Below, piece after piece: positions 45,430-53,554 of a DNA stretch of 64,000 nucleotides (position 1 is the stretch's first letter; each line of letters opens with the position of its first letter). Under the pieces are notes generated by a model, which searched no databases, had not been told where the DNA came from, and saw nothing but the letters and a program-made list of their open reading frames with translations. The translations under genes were made by a program, and so were the position numbers. The stretch is from Deferribacteraceae bacterium (GTDB lineage: Bacteria > Chrysiogenota > Deferribacteres > Deferribacterales > Deferrivibrionaceae), in contig JAIHAR010000005.1 in the NCBI GenBank assembly GCA_020054865.1, positions 1 through 64,000 on the forward strand. The letters run 5' to 3'.

Positions 45430-46800
45430 CTACTCCTTTGTAAGCCTGATTATAAAGGTAGTCCCATATTCATCAGAAGAAACATTTATCTGCCCATTTA
45501 GGGCATTTATTATGGACTCAATATAAAAGAGTCCAAGCCCTGTCCCTGTCTTCTTTGTAGTATAAAACGGTAAAAATATTTTATCAATATTCTCTTCATC
45601 TATCCCAAATCCATTATCACGAAAACCGACTAAAACATAGCTGCCTTGGTCTTCAAAAACAATCTCTACCCTTGTAGCTGCAGCTTCAAAACTGTTATTT
45701 ATAAGATTGATAAGTATTTCTATTACCTTTTCCCCATCAGTAAATATAGTGTCACTTTTTATGTTGTTAATAAATATTAACTCAAGTTTATCAGAGAAGT
45801 TAATATAAATATAGTCTTCCAAGACCTTTTGTATTTCGCTTACTTTTACATCACTCTTTTTAATACTTATTGGCTTTGCAATTTCTAAAAAATCATTAAC
45901 AATTTTGACAATCTTATTAGTTTCACGAATAAGATATTCGGTATCTTTTGAATATCTTTCATCCAGCTCTTTTGCAAGAGTTTGGGCGAGTAATAGCACT
46001 GTCATAGCCGGATTTTTCAACTCATGGGCAAGCCCTGATGACATCATACCGATTGAAGCCATCTTAGCATTTGCCATAATCTTCTTTTCCTGCTCCATAT
46101 TTTTATCAATTGCATCAGCAAGTCTTTTTGAAATATCGGTCAAATTTTTTGCAATATCTCTAACCTCTCTCGATGAATACCAGGGCAATTTAATATCTTC
46201 AGTCAGATTAGATAAATCCATCTTTTGGACATACTCATTTAACGCTTGCATAGGTGTTATAAGTAAATTTGTAAAAAATACTACAACAATAAGAAGAAAA
46301 ATAAACGTAAATATTTCTGTAACACCAATCTTTAAACTATCTTTTATTGCCACTTCAACAATATAGTCAGGATTTATCTCATAAATAATATATCCCACGA
46401 CACCTTGATTGTCGCCAATTGTTATAGGAAATTTTATAAAATTAGCTTTATCAGCTTTTTCAGGATATTGTTTAACAGCAAGAGCATCTGTAATATAATT
46501 CATATCTTTATCAAATAGATAAACATTTTTTAAGTAATCAGATGATTTTTGAATAGACTCCACAATTGTAAACATTGTGTAGATATCTTTATAAATAATT
46601 GCTTCACCAAGCTTTATATTTAATATGGATACGTTTTGCTTTATGGAATTATTTACCGTTTCGGTTAAAAACCTTTTGCTGTAACTATAAGATAGCGTTA
46701 TTGTAACTAATAAAGTAAAAAAAGACGCAAAGATGGTAAGAAGAATTACCCTCGTTCTAAAGCTATTTGGTATTAATAATTTTATAATTTTCGACTTCAC
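45430..46800 (-). CDS. Membrane sensor histidine kinase of the arr operon
   Basis: 456 residues. Two membrane helices (about 17-37 and 180-200) enclose a periplasmic sensor domain, followed by a HAMP-like linker. The H-box is SSGLAHELKNPAMTVLLLAQ. ATPase motifs are NLINNSFEAA, FRDNGFGIDEENI and KKTGTGLGLFYIES. The start is GTG at 46800, inside the end of the binding-protein gene (38-base overlap). Together with the PhnD-like protein and the sigma-54 activator it resembles the AioX-AioS-AioR arsenite-sensing module. Confidence 0.92.
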   Translation of the reverse strand: MKSKIIKLLIPNSFRTRVILLTIFASFFTLLVTITLSYSYSKRFLTETVNNSIKQNVSILNIKLGEAIIYKDIYTMFTIVESIQKSSDYLKNVYLFDKDMNYITDALAVKQYPEKADKANFIKFPITIGDNQGVVGYIIYEINPDYIVEVAIKDSLKIGVTEIFTFIFLLIVVVFFTNLLITPMQALNEYVQKMDLSNLTEDIKLPWYSSREVRDIAKNLTDISKRLADAIDKNMEQEKKIMANAKMASIGMMSSGLAHELKNPAMTVLLLAQTLAKELDERYSKDTEYLIRETNKIVKIVNDFLEIAKPISIKKSDVKVSEIQKVLEDYIYINFSDKLELIFINNIKSDTIFTDGEKVIEILINLINNSFEAAATRVEIVFEDQGSYVLVGFRDNGFGIDEENIDKIFLPFYTTKKTGTGLGLFYIESIINALNGQINVSSDEYGTTFIIRLTKE

Positions 46801-47617
46801 GGCTAATCTTTATCACATCTGAATAATCGTAACCAAGGCCATCTTCAAATCTGTCAATATTTAACTGCCTTAAAATCTTTCTTCCCTTTTCATCTTTGTC
46901 CATATTAATCAAAATACTTTTTATCCTATTTAATAATCTTACATTTATTTTTTTTGAAGCAATAATAGGAGGGATAGGAAAATCAGGGGATTTAAATATC
47001 ACTTTTGTATTATTAATAACTTCAGGAGAGACTATTTTTTCATGTTCATAAATAAGACTATCCACCGGTGCAATATCCACCACACCTTTACTTACCAAAT
47101 ATATTGATTTATCGTGATTACCTGTAAAATAAATATTTGAAAAATACTTTTCTATATCAATATCGTTATTTTTAAAAAAGTATAAAGGATACAAAGTGCC
47201 ACTAAATGAAAGCTTATCTGTAAAGGCAATCGTCTTACCTTTTAATGATTTTAAGTCTTTATATTCAAAATCTTTTTTAACAATAAAATAGGACTGATAT
47301 TTTGACTTACCGTTTACCACAGGAATTGCCAAAAGCACGTATGAATCATCCTTCAAAAATGCGATTGCCCCAGAGCACACACTTGCGATGTCAACCTCCG
47401 CATTCTCAATCAACTCATTCATTTCTGAATAATTTTTTTTGCTTACAAACTCAACATTTTGCCCAAGTTTTTTTGAAATATACTCGTTAAGTCTCTCATA
47501 CAAATAAACGGTATTTCCTGCAGAAATAACTGAGGAAACACCAAACTTTATGGTTTCAGCAAATGAAAATGTAACTATAAACAAACTAAATATTAGTATG
47601 TAGCTAAATTTCTTCAT
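46763..47617 (-). CDS. PhnD/AioX-like periplasmic binding protein
   Basis: 284-residue secreted protein. The signal peptide is MKKFSYILIFSLFIVTFSFA. The mature part has the PhnD-type features KFGVSSVISAGNTVYLYERL, ASVCSGAIAFLKDDS and LKGKTIAFTDKLSFSGTLYP. There are no transporter permease or ATPase genes near it, so it is a sensor accessory rather than an importer component. AioX, a PhnD-like protein that binds arsenite for the kinase AioS, is the closest functional model. The Cys in ASVCSGA could be an As(III) ligand. It overlaps the HMA gene's stop by 14 bases. Confidence 0.85.
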   Translation of the reverse strand: MKKFSYILIFSLFIVTFSFAETIKFGVSSVISAGNTVYLYERLNEYISKKLGQNVEFVSKKNYSEMNELIENAEVDIASVCSGAIAFLKDDSYVLLAIPVVNGKSKYQSYFIVKKDFEYKDLKSLKGKTIAFTDKLSFSGTLYPLYFFKNNDIDIEKYFSNIYFTGNHDKSIYLVSKGVVDIAPVDSLIYEHEKIVSPEVINNTKVIFKSPDFPIPPIIASKKINVRLLNRIKSILINMDKDEKGRKILRQLNIDRFEDGLGYDYSDVIKISREVENYKIINTK

Positions 47618-47858
47618 ACCTGCTCAAAGTAAATTCTCTTTTTTCCTGCAAGGAGACATCAATAAGTGCCCTCTTCAAAATTTCTTTACCGAAGTCATCT
47701 TCTGCTTCCATACTAAACATACGGGATTTAATGTCAAAGTCTATATTTTTGACACCCTGCAACCCGGCAAGATGCTGCACTATGGCATCGGGACACCCCA
47801 TTCATAAAAATCCACCCTTTATCCCCATACCATCTACTTCAAACAGCATTTTTTTCAT
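47604..47858 (-). CDS. Candidate selenoprotein: heavy-metal-associated (HMA) domain with in-frame UGA (UxxC)
   Basis: 84 residues if UGA (47802-47804) is read as selenocysteine at position 19. Before it the frame encodes a first beta strand and loop, MKKMLFEVDGMGIKGGFL. After it come MGCPDAIVQHLAGLQGVKNI and a two-strand/helix end. The result is the complete beta-alpha-beta-beta-alpha-beta order of HMA (MerP/CopZ/Atx1) domains. The U-M-G-C motif falls exactly before helix 1, where such proteins have CxxC. The ATG overlaps the arrD stop (ATGA) and its own stop overlaps the next gene, so it is a coupled member of the arr operon. An alternative is re-initiation at the ATG right after the UGA, giving a 65-residue protein that lacks strand 1. 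Metal or arsenic/selenium handling is inferred. Confidence 0.7.
47771..47789 (-). promoter_or_regulatory. Candidate bacterial SECIS hairpin
   Basis: In the mRNA, GAUGC (bases 13-17 after the UGA) pairs with GCAUC (27-31). Inside, CA pairs with UG around a UAG apical loop, with a two-base CA bulge. A lower CCC/GGG pairing (10-12 with 37-39) can extend it. The loop lies about 20 bases after the UGA and contains G, within the 16-37 base range described for bacterial SECIS elements. Confidence 0.55.
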
Positions 47859-48445
47859 TTTATTCTCTCAACAAAAAGCTTTAACATTTCTCCAACTGTT
47901 TTATAGAACTCAGTTTCAGCTTTTTCGATTATATCTTGAGCTAATTTATCTGCAAATGGCGTAAAGTAATTGTTTACAAATGTATCAAGCAGCTCTTTAT
48001 TCTCCTGAACATCTGCCTCAGTTTGAATTTTTACAAGCATAAAATGGATGAACTCAAGCTCAATAGCAATATGGTCAGGAACTGTTTTCTGATCTTCAGA
48101 TACCTCTACTCCAGCTTTTAGATATATTTTTTCAACCTCCCTGGTTGTAACCCCATTTATCAATCGTTCACTTTCCAAATATACAGAACCATAGGGATAT
48201 GCCAACTTTTTGAATGGTCCAAAAAACAAAGCTGCATGATCGACTCTCAAATTTTCAAATGTTTCGTCATAAAACGAATTGCGTAACCTCTTAAAAAACT
48301 CGTTAAATTCAGGGCAATATGTTTTTACAATATTTTCATATTCATTAAAAAATTCTTCGTTGCCATCAGCAAAGACTTCTGAAGGCTCATAAAACAAAAC
48401 AGACAATAAATGTGACGCTTCCGTCAGGCAATCAATATCTTTCAT
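47855..48445 (-). CDS. arrD: TorD-family chaperone of the arsenate reductase
   Basis: 196-residue all-helical chaperone that helps insert the molybdenum cofactor and hold back the Tat substrate. The family signature is present: FFGPFKKLAYPYGSVYLE (the YxSxYL-type turn) and TVPDHIAIELEFIHFMLVKI. It lies 67 bases after arrB, beyond a strong intercistronic hairpin, and overlaps the HMA gene by 4 bases. It is a normal member of arr operons. Confidence 0.88.
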   Translation of the reverse strand: MKDIDCLTEASHLLSVLFYEPSEVFADGNEEFFNEYENIVKTYCPEFNEFFKRLRNSFYDETFENLRVDHAALFFGPFKKLAYPYGSVYLESERLINGVTTREVEKIYLKAGVEVSEDQKTVPDHIAIELEFIHFMLVKIQTEADVQENKELLDTFVNNYFTPFADKLAQDIIEKAETEFYKTVGEMLKLFVERIK

Positions 48446-48465
48446 TATCTCTCCTTAATATCAAA

Positions 48466-48495
48466 ATTTCTCCGGCAGCAAGCCGCCGGAGAAAT
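48466..48495 (-). other. Strong intercistronic hairpin between arrB and arrD
   Basis: Perfect 11-bp arms (ATTTCTCCGGC / GCCGGAGAAAT) enclose an 8-base loop. On the transcript strand only four T follow (TTTTGATA), so it is at best a partial terminator. An RNA-stability barrier that favours arrAB over the downstream genes is plausible. Confidence 0.8.
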
Positions 48496-48512
48496 AATAT
48501 ATAACTTTTTTA

Positions 48513-49265
48513 TTAAATTTTAAAGTTGTTTATGTAATAAACATTAGGTTCAGTACCTGCTTCCTCTTTAAGCCTGTAAGCCTTATGTTTCTTAAGAAGC
48601 TTTGATACTTCACTATTGCTGTCCTGCAAATCTCCAAATACTCTTGCTCCAGATGGACATGATACCACACAATAAGGTAGCTCACCATTTTGAGTTCTAT
48701 GATCGCAGAATATACATTTTTCAACAACACCAGGTTTTCTTACAGCTTCGTAGTCGGGGTGTTTGTAATCAGTTTTGTATGGTGGAGTTGCAGTTCTTTT
48801 GGCAATTTCTGCGCCACTGGCTGCACCAGCAACTACCTTCGTAGTATCAGCATAATTTGCAAAAACTTTTTCCCCTTCTACATTAAAACTAATTACACTA
48901 TATTGAGCATCTTTTTCTTCATCAAGATCCCACACACTGTATGGACAAGCATCCTGGCAAGAGCGACAACCTATACAACGTTCATCATTATGCATTGTTA
49001 CATTATTTTTTGTTTTGAACATTGCTTTTGGAGTCACAGGACAAGCCTCAACACAAGCTGCTTTTGAACAGTGATTACACAATACAGGATATGGGGTATA
49101 TTTTACATTTGGAAAGTTCCCCTCCATTTTGATATAAAAGTCAGCCCAGTTATAGCTTTGACCATTTTTTCTTTCCTGTGTGTTATTTTCTGTCTTACAG
49201 GCAATTCCACATGCCCCACATCCAACACATTTTTTTAAGTCTATCACCATTGCATATTTAGGCAT
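48513..49265 (-). CDS. arrB: Respiratory arsenate reductase Fe-S subunit
   Basis: 250-residue electron-transfer subunit with four [4Fe-4S] motifs: CVGCGACGIACKTEN, CNHCSKAACVEACP, CIGCRSCQDACP and CIFCDHRTQNGELPYC followed by CPSGA. It has no signal sequence and is carried out with ArrA by the Tat system. The start has GGGGGTAAA upstream. It lies 11 bases after arrA. No arrC (NrfD-like quinol oxidase) gene follows, so electrons must arrive through another quinol oxidase. Confidence 0.93.
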   Translation of the reverse strand: MPKYAMVIDLKKCVGCGACGIACKTENNTQERKNGQSYNWADFYIKMEGNFPNVKYTPYPVLCNHCSKAACVEACPVTPKAMFKTKNNVTMHNDERCIGCRSCQDACPYSVWDLDEEKDAQYSVISFNVEGEKVFANYADTTKVVAGAASGAEIAKRTATPPYKTDYKHPDYEAVRKPGVVEKCIFCDHRTQNGELPYCVVSCPSGARVFGDLQDSNSEVSKLLKKHKAYRLKEEAGTEPNVYYINNFKI

Positions 49266-49276
49266 ATTTTACCCCC

Positions 49277-51817
49277 TTATAGTTTCTCAATTTTTACGCC
49301 AACAAAACCACCATTTCTAGCGGTAGAGCCGGAGATACGATCATACTCAGCCGGCATGAGCTCATTGTTATTAAACCCTTTTGTAGGAGCAACACCGAAT
49401 TTACCTGTGGCAACCTTTCCATATGCCCAGTGACCCTGCCCATACATTTTTGTAACTGTTCCTGGTCTGATTCCTGGGTAAAGGTTTGCCTTTGTCACAA
49501 AACTCCCTGTTACAGAAGTTACCCTTATAGTATCTCCATCTTTAATACCTAATTTCTTTGCATCTTCAGGATTGATTCTCAAAGCATCATCCCATGGGAC
49601 ATCAGCCATATCACACTTCCTGAACTCCTGATACCATGGGGTATTTTGAGAACGCCCTTCTCTATTAAGCCTTGATTTGTGATCAAAGAACATAAATGGG
49701 TACTCTTCTTTACTTCCGTACCTTAAAGGCCTTTCATAGTGAGGTACAAATGCAAGTTCCCCTCGAGCTTCATATTTGGTAACTTCCATTACTTTGTCTA
49801 CATCTACATTATGTTTTTTTGCATGCTCTGTTAAAGCTTTCTCAAGAGTCTTGCTATAAAATTCAAATTTGTGCGTTTCAGTTTTGAATTTACCCCAATG
49901 ACTCTTATATTTATAAGGCCCTGTATTCCATACGCCTTTTTCAGTAAACTCTTTCCAGCCGTTTATCTTGTCCCCATAAAGTTCCTTTTTTCCGTCCCAC
50001 AATGGAGCTGTGTAATATTTTACTGCGTAAAGAGCAAATTCTTTCTCATTTGTTGGAGATTTTCCAGTCTCTGGATCTTTAAACTCATTGTTGTAGTAGT
50101 TTAAAAGATTTGGAAATCCTCTCTCAGCAAGCTTCTTAGCTATCAAGTATGGGATCTCAGTCTCATCTATCTTTACATCAAAAATTGGCTCTACTACTGG
50201 CTGAACAAGACAAACTTGGGCATTTGCATTACCAATTGTCTTTAAATATCCCCATTTTTCAAATGTTGTAATTGCACAAGGCAGCACTATATCAGCAAAC
50301 ATTGTCATTTCTGAAGCATGCGTAGTCAGATGTACAAAAAACAGTTCAGGATTGGAAAATGCCTTTTCCCATCTTTGCCCTTCTGTACCTGAAAAAGCAA
50401 AATTGTTCATATAGCCTATACACATTTTTATATCATATGGATCTTTTTTCAACATTGCAGTAGCAACATTGTTTGTAACAACCGCGCTACCTGGCTTCCC
50501 TTTATTTAATGCAGGAAACTCAAGATAACCTCTCTGGTCAATCTTTTTAAATTTTTTCTTTGCTATCTCATCCTGGTAAGGTTTAAGATCAGGCATATGA
50601 TTGGCCACTTGTTTCATTTTTTGCAGCACACCACCTTCCACATCTACCGAACCAAGAAGGCCATTTAATGCATGAACTGCCATAGCAGAATATGTACCTC
50701 TAATCTGCATAGCAGCACCAGGTCCCATCCACACACATACCTTTGGGGCTTTTGCTGCCATTTCTCTTGCAGTCTTATAAATTTGTGCTGCAGGGATACC
50801 ACATTCTTTTTCAGCCCACTCAGGTGTTTTATCTTTAAGCTCAATATTCCACCATTTTACAAGACCGTAAGTATGCTTTTCTTCAAAGGTAGATTCATCA
50901 ACTGCCTGATTTTTTACAAATCTGTTTTTACCATCTTTGAAATCTCCAACAAACTCTTTGCTCCATAATCCTTCAGTCAACAACACATGAGCCAGTGCTG
51001 CGGCAAGAGCTCCGTCAGTTCCTGGAAGAATTGGCAGCCAGTTATGCGCCTTTGCTGCAGCAGGTCCCATTTTAGGATCAACAACTGTCACAATTCCTCT
51101 GTCAAGAACTTCATGAAAACGCTTAATCATTAATGCAACTTGTCTGTTTGAAACAAGAGGATCAAGCCCCCATAAAAGTAAATAGTCAGTATTTGCAGTG
51201 TCATAATCTCTGTAATCCCAATACCCTTGAGTAAAAAATGCACCTGATTTTTCTGCTTCTGCACAAAGAGCACTATGAGAAATATTATTAGGAGAGCCAT
51301 AGATTTTGGTCATAGCATCATAAATTACATCTCTCATGTAGGTATATCTTCCTCTATTGAGCATGTATTTATGAGCTTCACCATTTTTTCTAAGCTCCAT
51401 CATTTTATCCGCAATAGTATTTAAAGCTTCATCCCAGCTAATCGGAACAAACTTAGGGTCAATCCCTCTACCTTTCTGGGGATTAGTTCTTTTCATTGGT
51501 GTTACAACCCTGTCAGGGTCATATAGCTGCTGTAAACCAATATGTGCTCTTGGGCAGCATGTTCCCAGATTGCTTTTACTGTGAGGATTACCTCTGACCT
51601 TTACAGCCCTTCCATCCTGAACAAAGACTTGGATTGGATCCCAAGTAGTACAGCCCTGGCATGTTGTGGATACCCATTTACCCGGCTTTTCTCCAACATC
51701 ACCCATCTTTTTAGCTTCAGCTGGTTTAAGTGCATTAGTTTTTGCACCACAGCCGACAGCTAAAACGGCACCCGCAGCTGCCGTTGCCTTAATAAAATCT
51801 CTTCTTTTGATATGCAT
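49277..51817 (-). CDS. arrA: Respiratory arsenate reductase catalytic subunit (molybdopterin)
   Basis: 846-residue periplasmic arsenate reductase. The Tat motif KRRDFIKATAAAGAVLAVGC starts the protein. ArrA-typical stretches are RTNPQKGRGIDPKFVPISWD, SHSALCAEAEKSG (the Cys that binds Mo), ELKDKTPEWAEKECGI and, at the end, DRISGSTARNGGFVGVKIEK. The first cluster motif reads CQGCTTWD and later CCPR. The third cluster ligand, usually Cys (CxxCxxxC), is Asp here (GAT codon), which could alter the FS0 cluster potential. Good SD (AAGGAGGAA) and a sigma-54 promoter precede it. Assignment to Arr rather than Arx or Psr rests on overall similarity as I recall it. Confidence 0.9.
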   Translation of the reverse strand: MHIKRRDFIKATAAAGAVLAVGCGAKTNALKPAEAKKMGDVGEKPGKWVSTTCQGCTTWDPIQVFVQDGRAVKVRGNPHSKSNLGTCCPRAHIGLQQLYDPDRVVTPMKRTNPQKGRGIDPKFVPISWDEALNTIADKMMELRKNGEAHKYMLNRGRYTYMRDVIYDAMTKIYGSPNNISHSALCAEAEKSGAFFTQGYWDYRDYDTANTDYLLLWGLDPLVSNRQVALMIKRFHEVLDRGIVTVVDPKMGPAAAKAHNWLPILPGTDGALAAALAHVLLTEGLWSKEFVGDFKDGKNRFVKNQAVDESTFEEKHTYGLVKWWNIELKDKTPEWAEKECGIPAAQIYKTAREMAAKAPKVCVWMGPGAAMQIRGTYSAMAVHALNGLLGSVDVEGGVLQKMKQVANHMPDLKPYQDEIAKKKFKKIDQRGYLEFPALNKGKPGSAVVTNNVATAMLKKDPYDIKMCIGYMNNFAFSGTEGQRWEKAFSNPELFFVHLTTHASEMTMFADIVLPCAITTFEKWGYLKTIGNANAQVCLVQPVVEPIFDVKIDETEIPYLIAKKLAERGFPNLLNYYNNEFKDPETGKSPTNEKEFALYAVKYYTAPLWDGKKELYGDKINGWKEFTEKGVWNTGPYKYKSHWGKFKTETHKFEFYSKTLEKALTEHAKKHNVDVDKVMEVTKYEARGELAFVPHYERPLRYGSKEEYPFMFFDHKSRLNREGRSQNTPWYQEFRKCDMADVPWDDALRINPEDAKKLGIKDGDTIRVTSVTGSFVTKANLYPGIRPGTVTKMYGQGHWAYGKVATGKFGVAPTKGFNNNELMPAEYDRISGSTARNGGFVGVKIEKL

Positions 51818-51856
51818 ACATATTCCTCCTTACAAAGAGTAGTCAGCACGTATTGA

Positions 51857-51871
51857 GCAATTAGTATGCCA
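51857..51871 (-). promoter_or_regulatory. Sigma-54 promoter of the arr operon
   Basis: The minus strand reads TGGCAT-ACTAA-TTGC, matching TGGCAC-N5-TTGC with GG and GC in the required phase. The -12 lies about 40 bases before the arrA ATG. The operon's last gene encodes a sigma-54 activator. Confidence 0.85.
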
Positions 51872-51941
51872 TTTTTTCTGTATTTTTTATTTCTTGTAAG
51901 TGCTGATATTAGCTTTAATAACATAAACAACTATCTCTTAT

Positions 51942-51964
51942 CTTTGTAAACAAACTTTACAAAG
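51942..51964. promoter_or_regulatory. Perfect palindrome upstream of the arr promoter (candidate enhancer site)
   Basis: CTTTGTAAA and TTTACAAAG are 9-base arms around CAAAC. The centre is about 85 bases upstream of the sigma-54 promoter, the usual distance for an NtrC-family activator site. A half-site TTACAAAG recurs at 51830-51837. A second inverted pair, TCAGCAC (51843-51849) and GTGCTGA (51900-51906), straddles the promoter. Confidence 0.6.
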
Positions 51965-52088
51965 CACATAAAATATCTTTACATTTTATGAGGATTTGCT
52001 GAATCTGATTAATAATTCACCTTTTCTTCTTGTGAGAATTTCATTGAAGCTATAATATTTAAATAATCATAAATTAGGGGTGGAAAAA

Positions 52089-53501
52089 ATGAATCATCCA
52101 AAGATTATACAAGGTGGAATGGGGATTGGTGTTTCAAACTGGAAACTGGCAAGAGCAGTTTCCATTTCAGGCGGTTTAGGTGTTGTTTCATCTACAGCTC
52201 TTGATACATTGATGGTCAGAAGACTTTTTCATAAAGATGAAGATACAAAAAGAGCCCTTCTCAAATTTCCTTTAAAGAATATTTCAGAGAAAATATTGGA
52301 CAATTATTATGGAGAAAAAAACAACAATAAAGGTTATCCGCAACTTCCTTTCTTTTCGGTTGATATTAGAGATGAACTTATTGCTCTAACAATTGCCGCA
52401 AACTTTGTAGAAGTGTACCTTGCCAAAGAAGGGCATAGCAATCCTGTCGGAATTAATCTGCTGGAAAAAGTTCAGATGCCTACCCTTTACTCCCTTTATG
52501 GTGCAATGCTGGCTGGAGTTGATTATGTAATAATGGGAGCCGGTATCCCAAGAGAAATTCCCGGGATTTTAGATAAGCTTTCAGCTGGTCATGATGCAGA
52601 GCTAAACCTTTATGTTTCCGGAGCTCAAAGCGGAGAATCATATAAAATGCATTTCAGCCCTAAAAAGTTTATGGGCAAGCAATTAAACCTAAAACGCCCT
52701 TACTTCTTTCCTATTGTATCTTCAAATACACTTGCCACAACACTCATGAAAAAATCGAATGGCAAAATTGACGGACTTATAATTGAAAATTATTCCGCCG
52801 GAGGGCATAATGCTCCCCCAAGAGTAAAAGGGGTGTTTCACGATAACGGCTCCCCGGTTTATGGCGACAAAGACATTGTAAATCTTGATAAAATCAAGGA
52901 ATTAGACATACCTTTTTTCCTCGCGGGCAGTTTTGTTACTCCTGAAATTATTAGTAAAACGATAGATGAAGCTGGCGCATCTGGAATACAGGTAGGAACT
53001 ATATTTGCACTTACCAGTGAATCAGGCTTTGAAGAAAGTATCAAACTGGAAATAGTAAATAAAATAAAAAACAATACGATTAATATTTTCACAGACCCTA
53101 TGGCCTCACCAACTGGTTTCCCTTTTAAAGTTGCCAGCATCAAAGGGACGTTATCCGAACAGGATATCTACGACAATAGGCCGAGAGTCTGCAACTTAAG
53201 ATATCTGGCAGAGCTTTACAAGGATGAAAATGGAAATATAGGTTACAGATGCCCTGCTGAACCAATAAATGAATATTTAAAGAAAGGTGGAAAAATTGAA
53301 GAAACTGTTGGAAGAAAATGTCTTTGCAACGCTCTCCTTGCAAATATCGGATATGGAAATACCTATAAAAATGGCTACAAGGAGCCATATCTTATCACAT
53401 TAGGGGATAGCGTAAGTTTGATCTCTCACTTCTTACCAGATGAAGGATTGCCCTCAGCCAAAAATGTTACAATACAATTAAAAAGCTATATTGAAAATTA
53501 A
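52089..53501 (+). CDS. Nitronate monooxygenase / NPD-type FMN protein
   Basis: 470-residue TIM-barrel flavoprotein of the 2-nitropropane dioxygenase/FabK-like family. The N-terminus has PKIIQGGMGIGVSNWKLARA and GGLGVVSSTALD. FMN and active-site segments are MGAGIPREIPGIL, LIIENYSAGGHNAPPR and AGASGIQVGTIFALTSESGF. The C-terminal extension has a cysteine-bearing part, GRKCLCNALLANIGYG. The longer subtype resembles those near anaerobic gene clusters, with substrate unknown. It diverges from arrA, sharing 52-kb intergenic DNA, and ends at a good terminator. ATG at 52089 is preferred over GTG at 52080 because AGGGGTGG precedes it. Confidence 0.82.
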   Translation: MNHPKIIQGGMGIGVSNWKLARAVSISGGLGVVSSTALDTLMVRRLFHKDEDTKRALLKFPLKNISEKILDNYYGEKNNNKGYPQLPFFSVDIRDELIALTIAANFVEVYLAKEGHSNPVGINLLEKVQMPTLYSLYGAMLAGVDYVIMGAGIPREIPGILDKLSAGHDAELNLYVSGAQSGESYKMHFSPKKFMGKQLNLKRPYFFPIVSSNTLATTLMKKSNGKIDGLIIENYSAGGHNAPPRVKGVFHDNGSPVYGDKDIVNLDKIKELDIPFFLAGSFVTPEIISKTIDEAGASGIQVGTIFALTSESGFEESIKLEIVNKIKNNTINIFTDPMASPTGFPFKVASIKGTLSEQDIYDNRPRVCNLRYLAELYKDENGNIGYRCPAEPINEYLKKGGKIEETVGRKCLCNALLANIGYGNTYKNGYKEPYLITLGDSVSLISHFLPDEGLPSAKNVTIQLKSYIEN

Positions 53502-53519
53502 CCTTACAATAAGTCATTT

Positions 53520-53546
53520 AGGGGTCTACATTTTATTTAGACCCCT
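53520..53546. terminator. Bidirectional rho-independent terminator
   Basis: The stem AGGGGTCTA / TAGACCCCT encloses a 9-base A/T loop. It follows the nitronate monooxygenase stop by about 18 bases and also faces the end of the thioredoxin-like gene on the other strand. The T-run is short (TTTAATT). Confidence 0.8.
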
Positions 53547-53554
53547 TTAATTGT

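Noticed and set aside
47604-47801. A 65-codon gene starting at the ATG directly after the UGA
   Set aside because: It would lack the first beta strand of the HMA fold, whereas that strand is encoded in frame just before the UGA and the true ATG overlaps the arrD stop. It is kept as the alternative in the feature entry.
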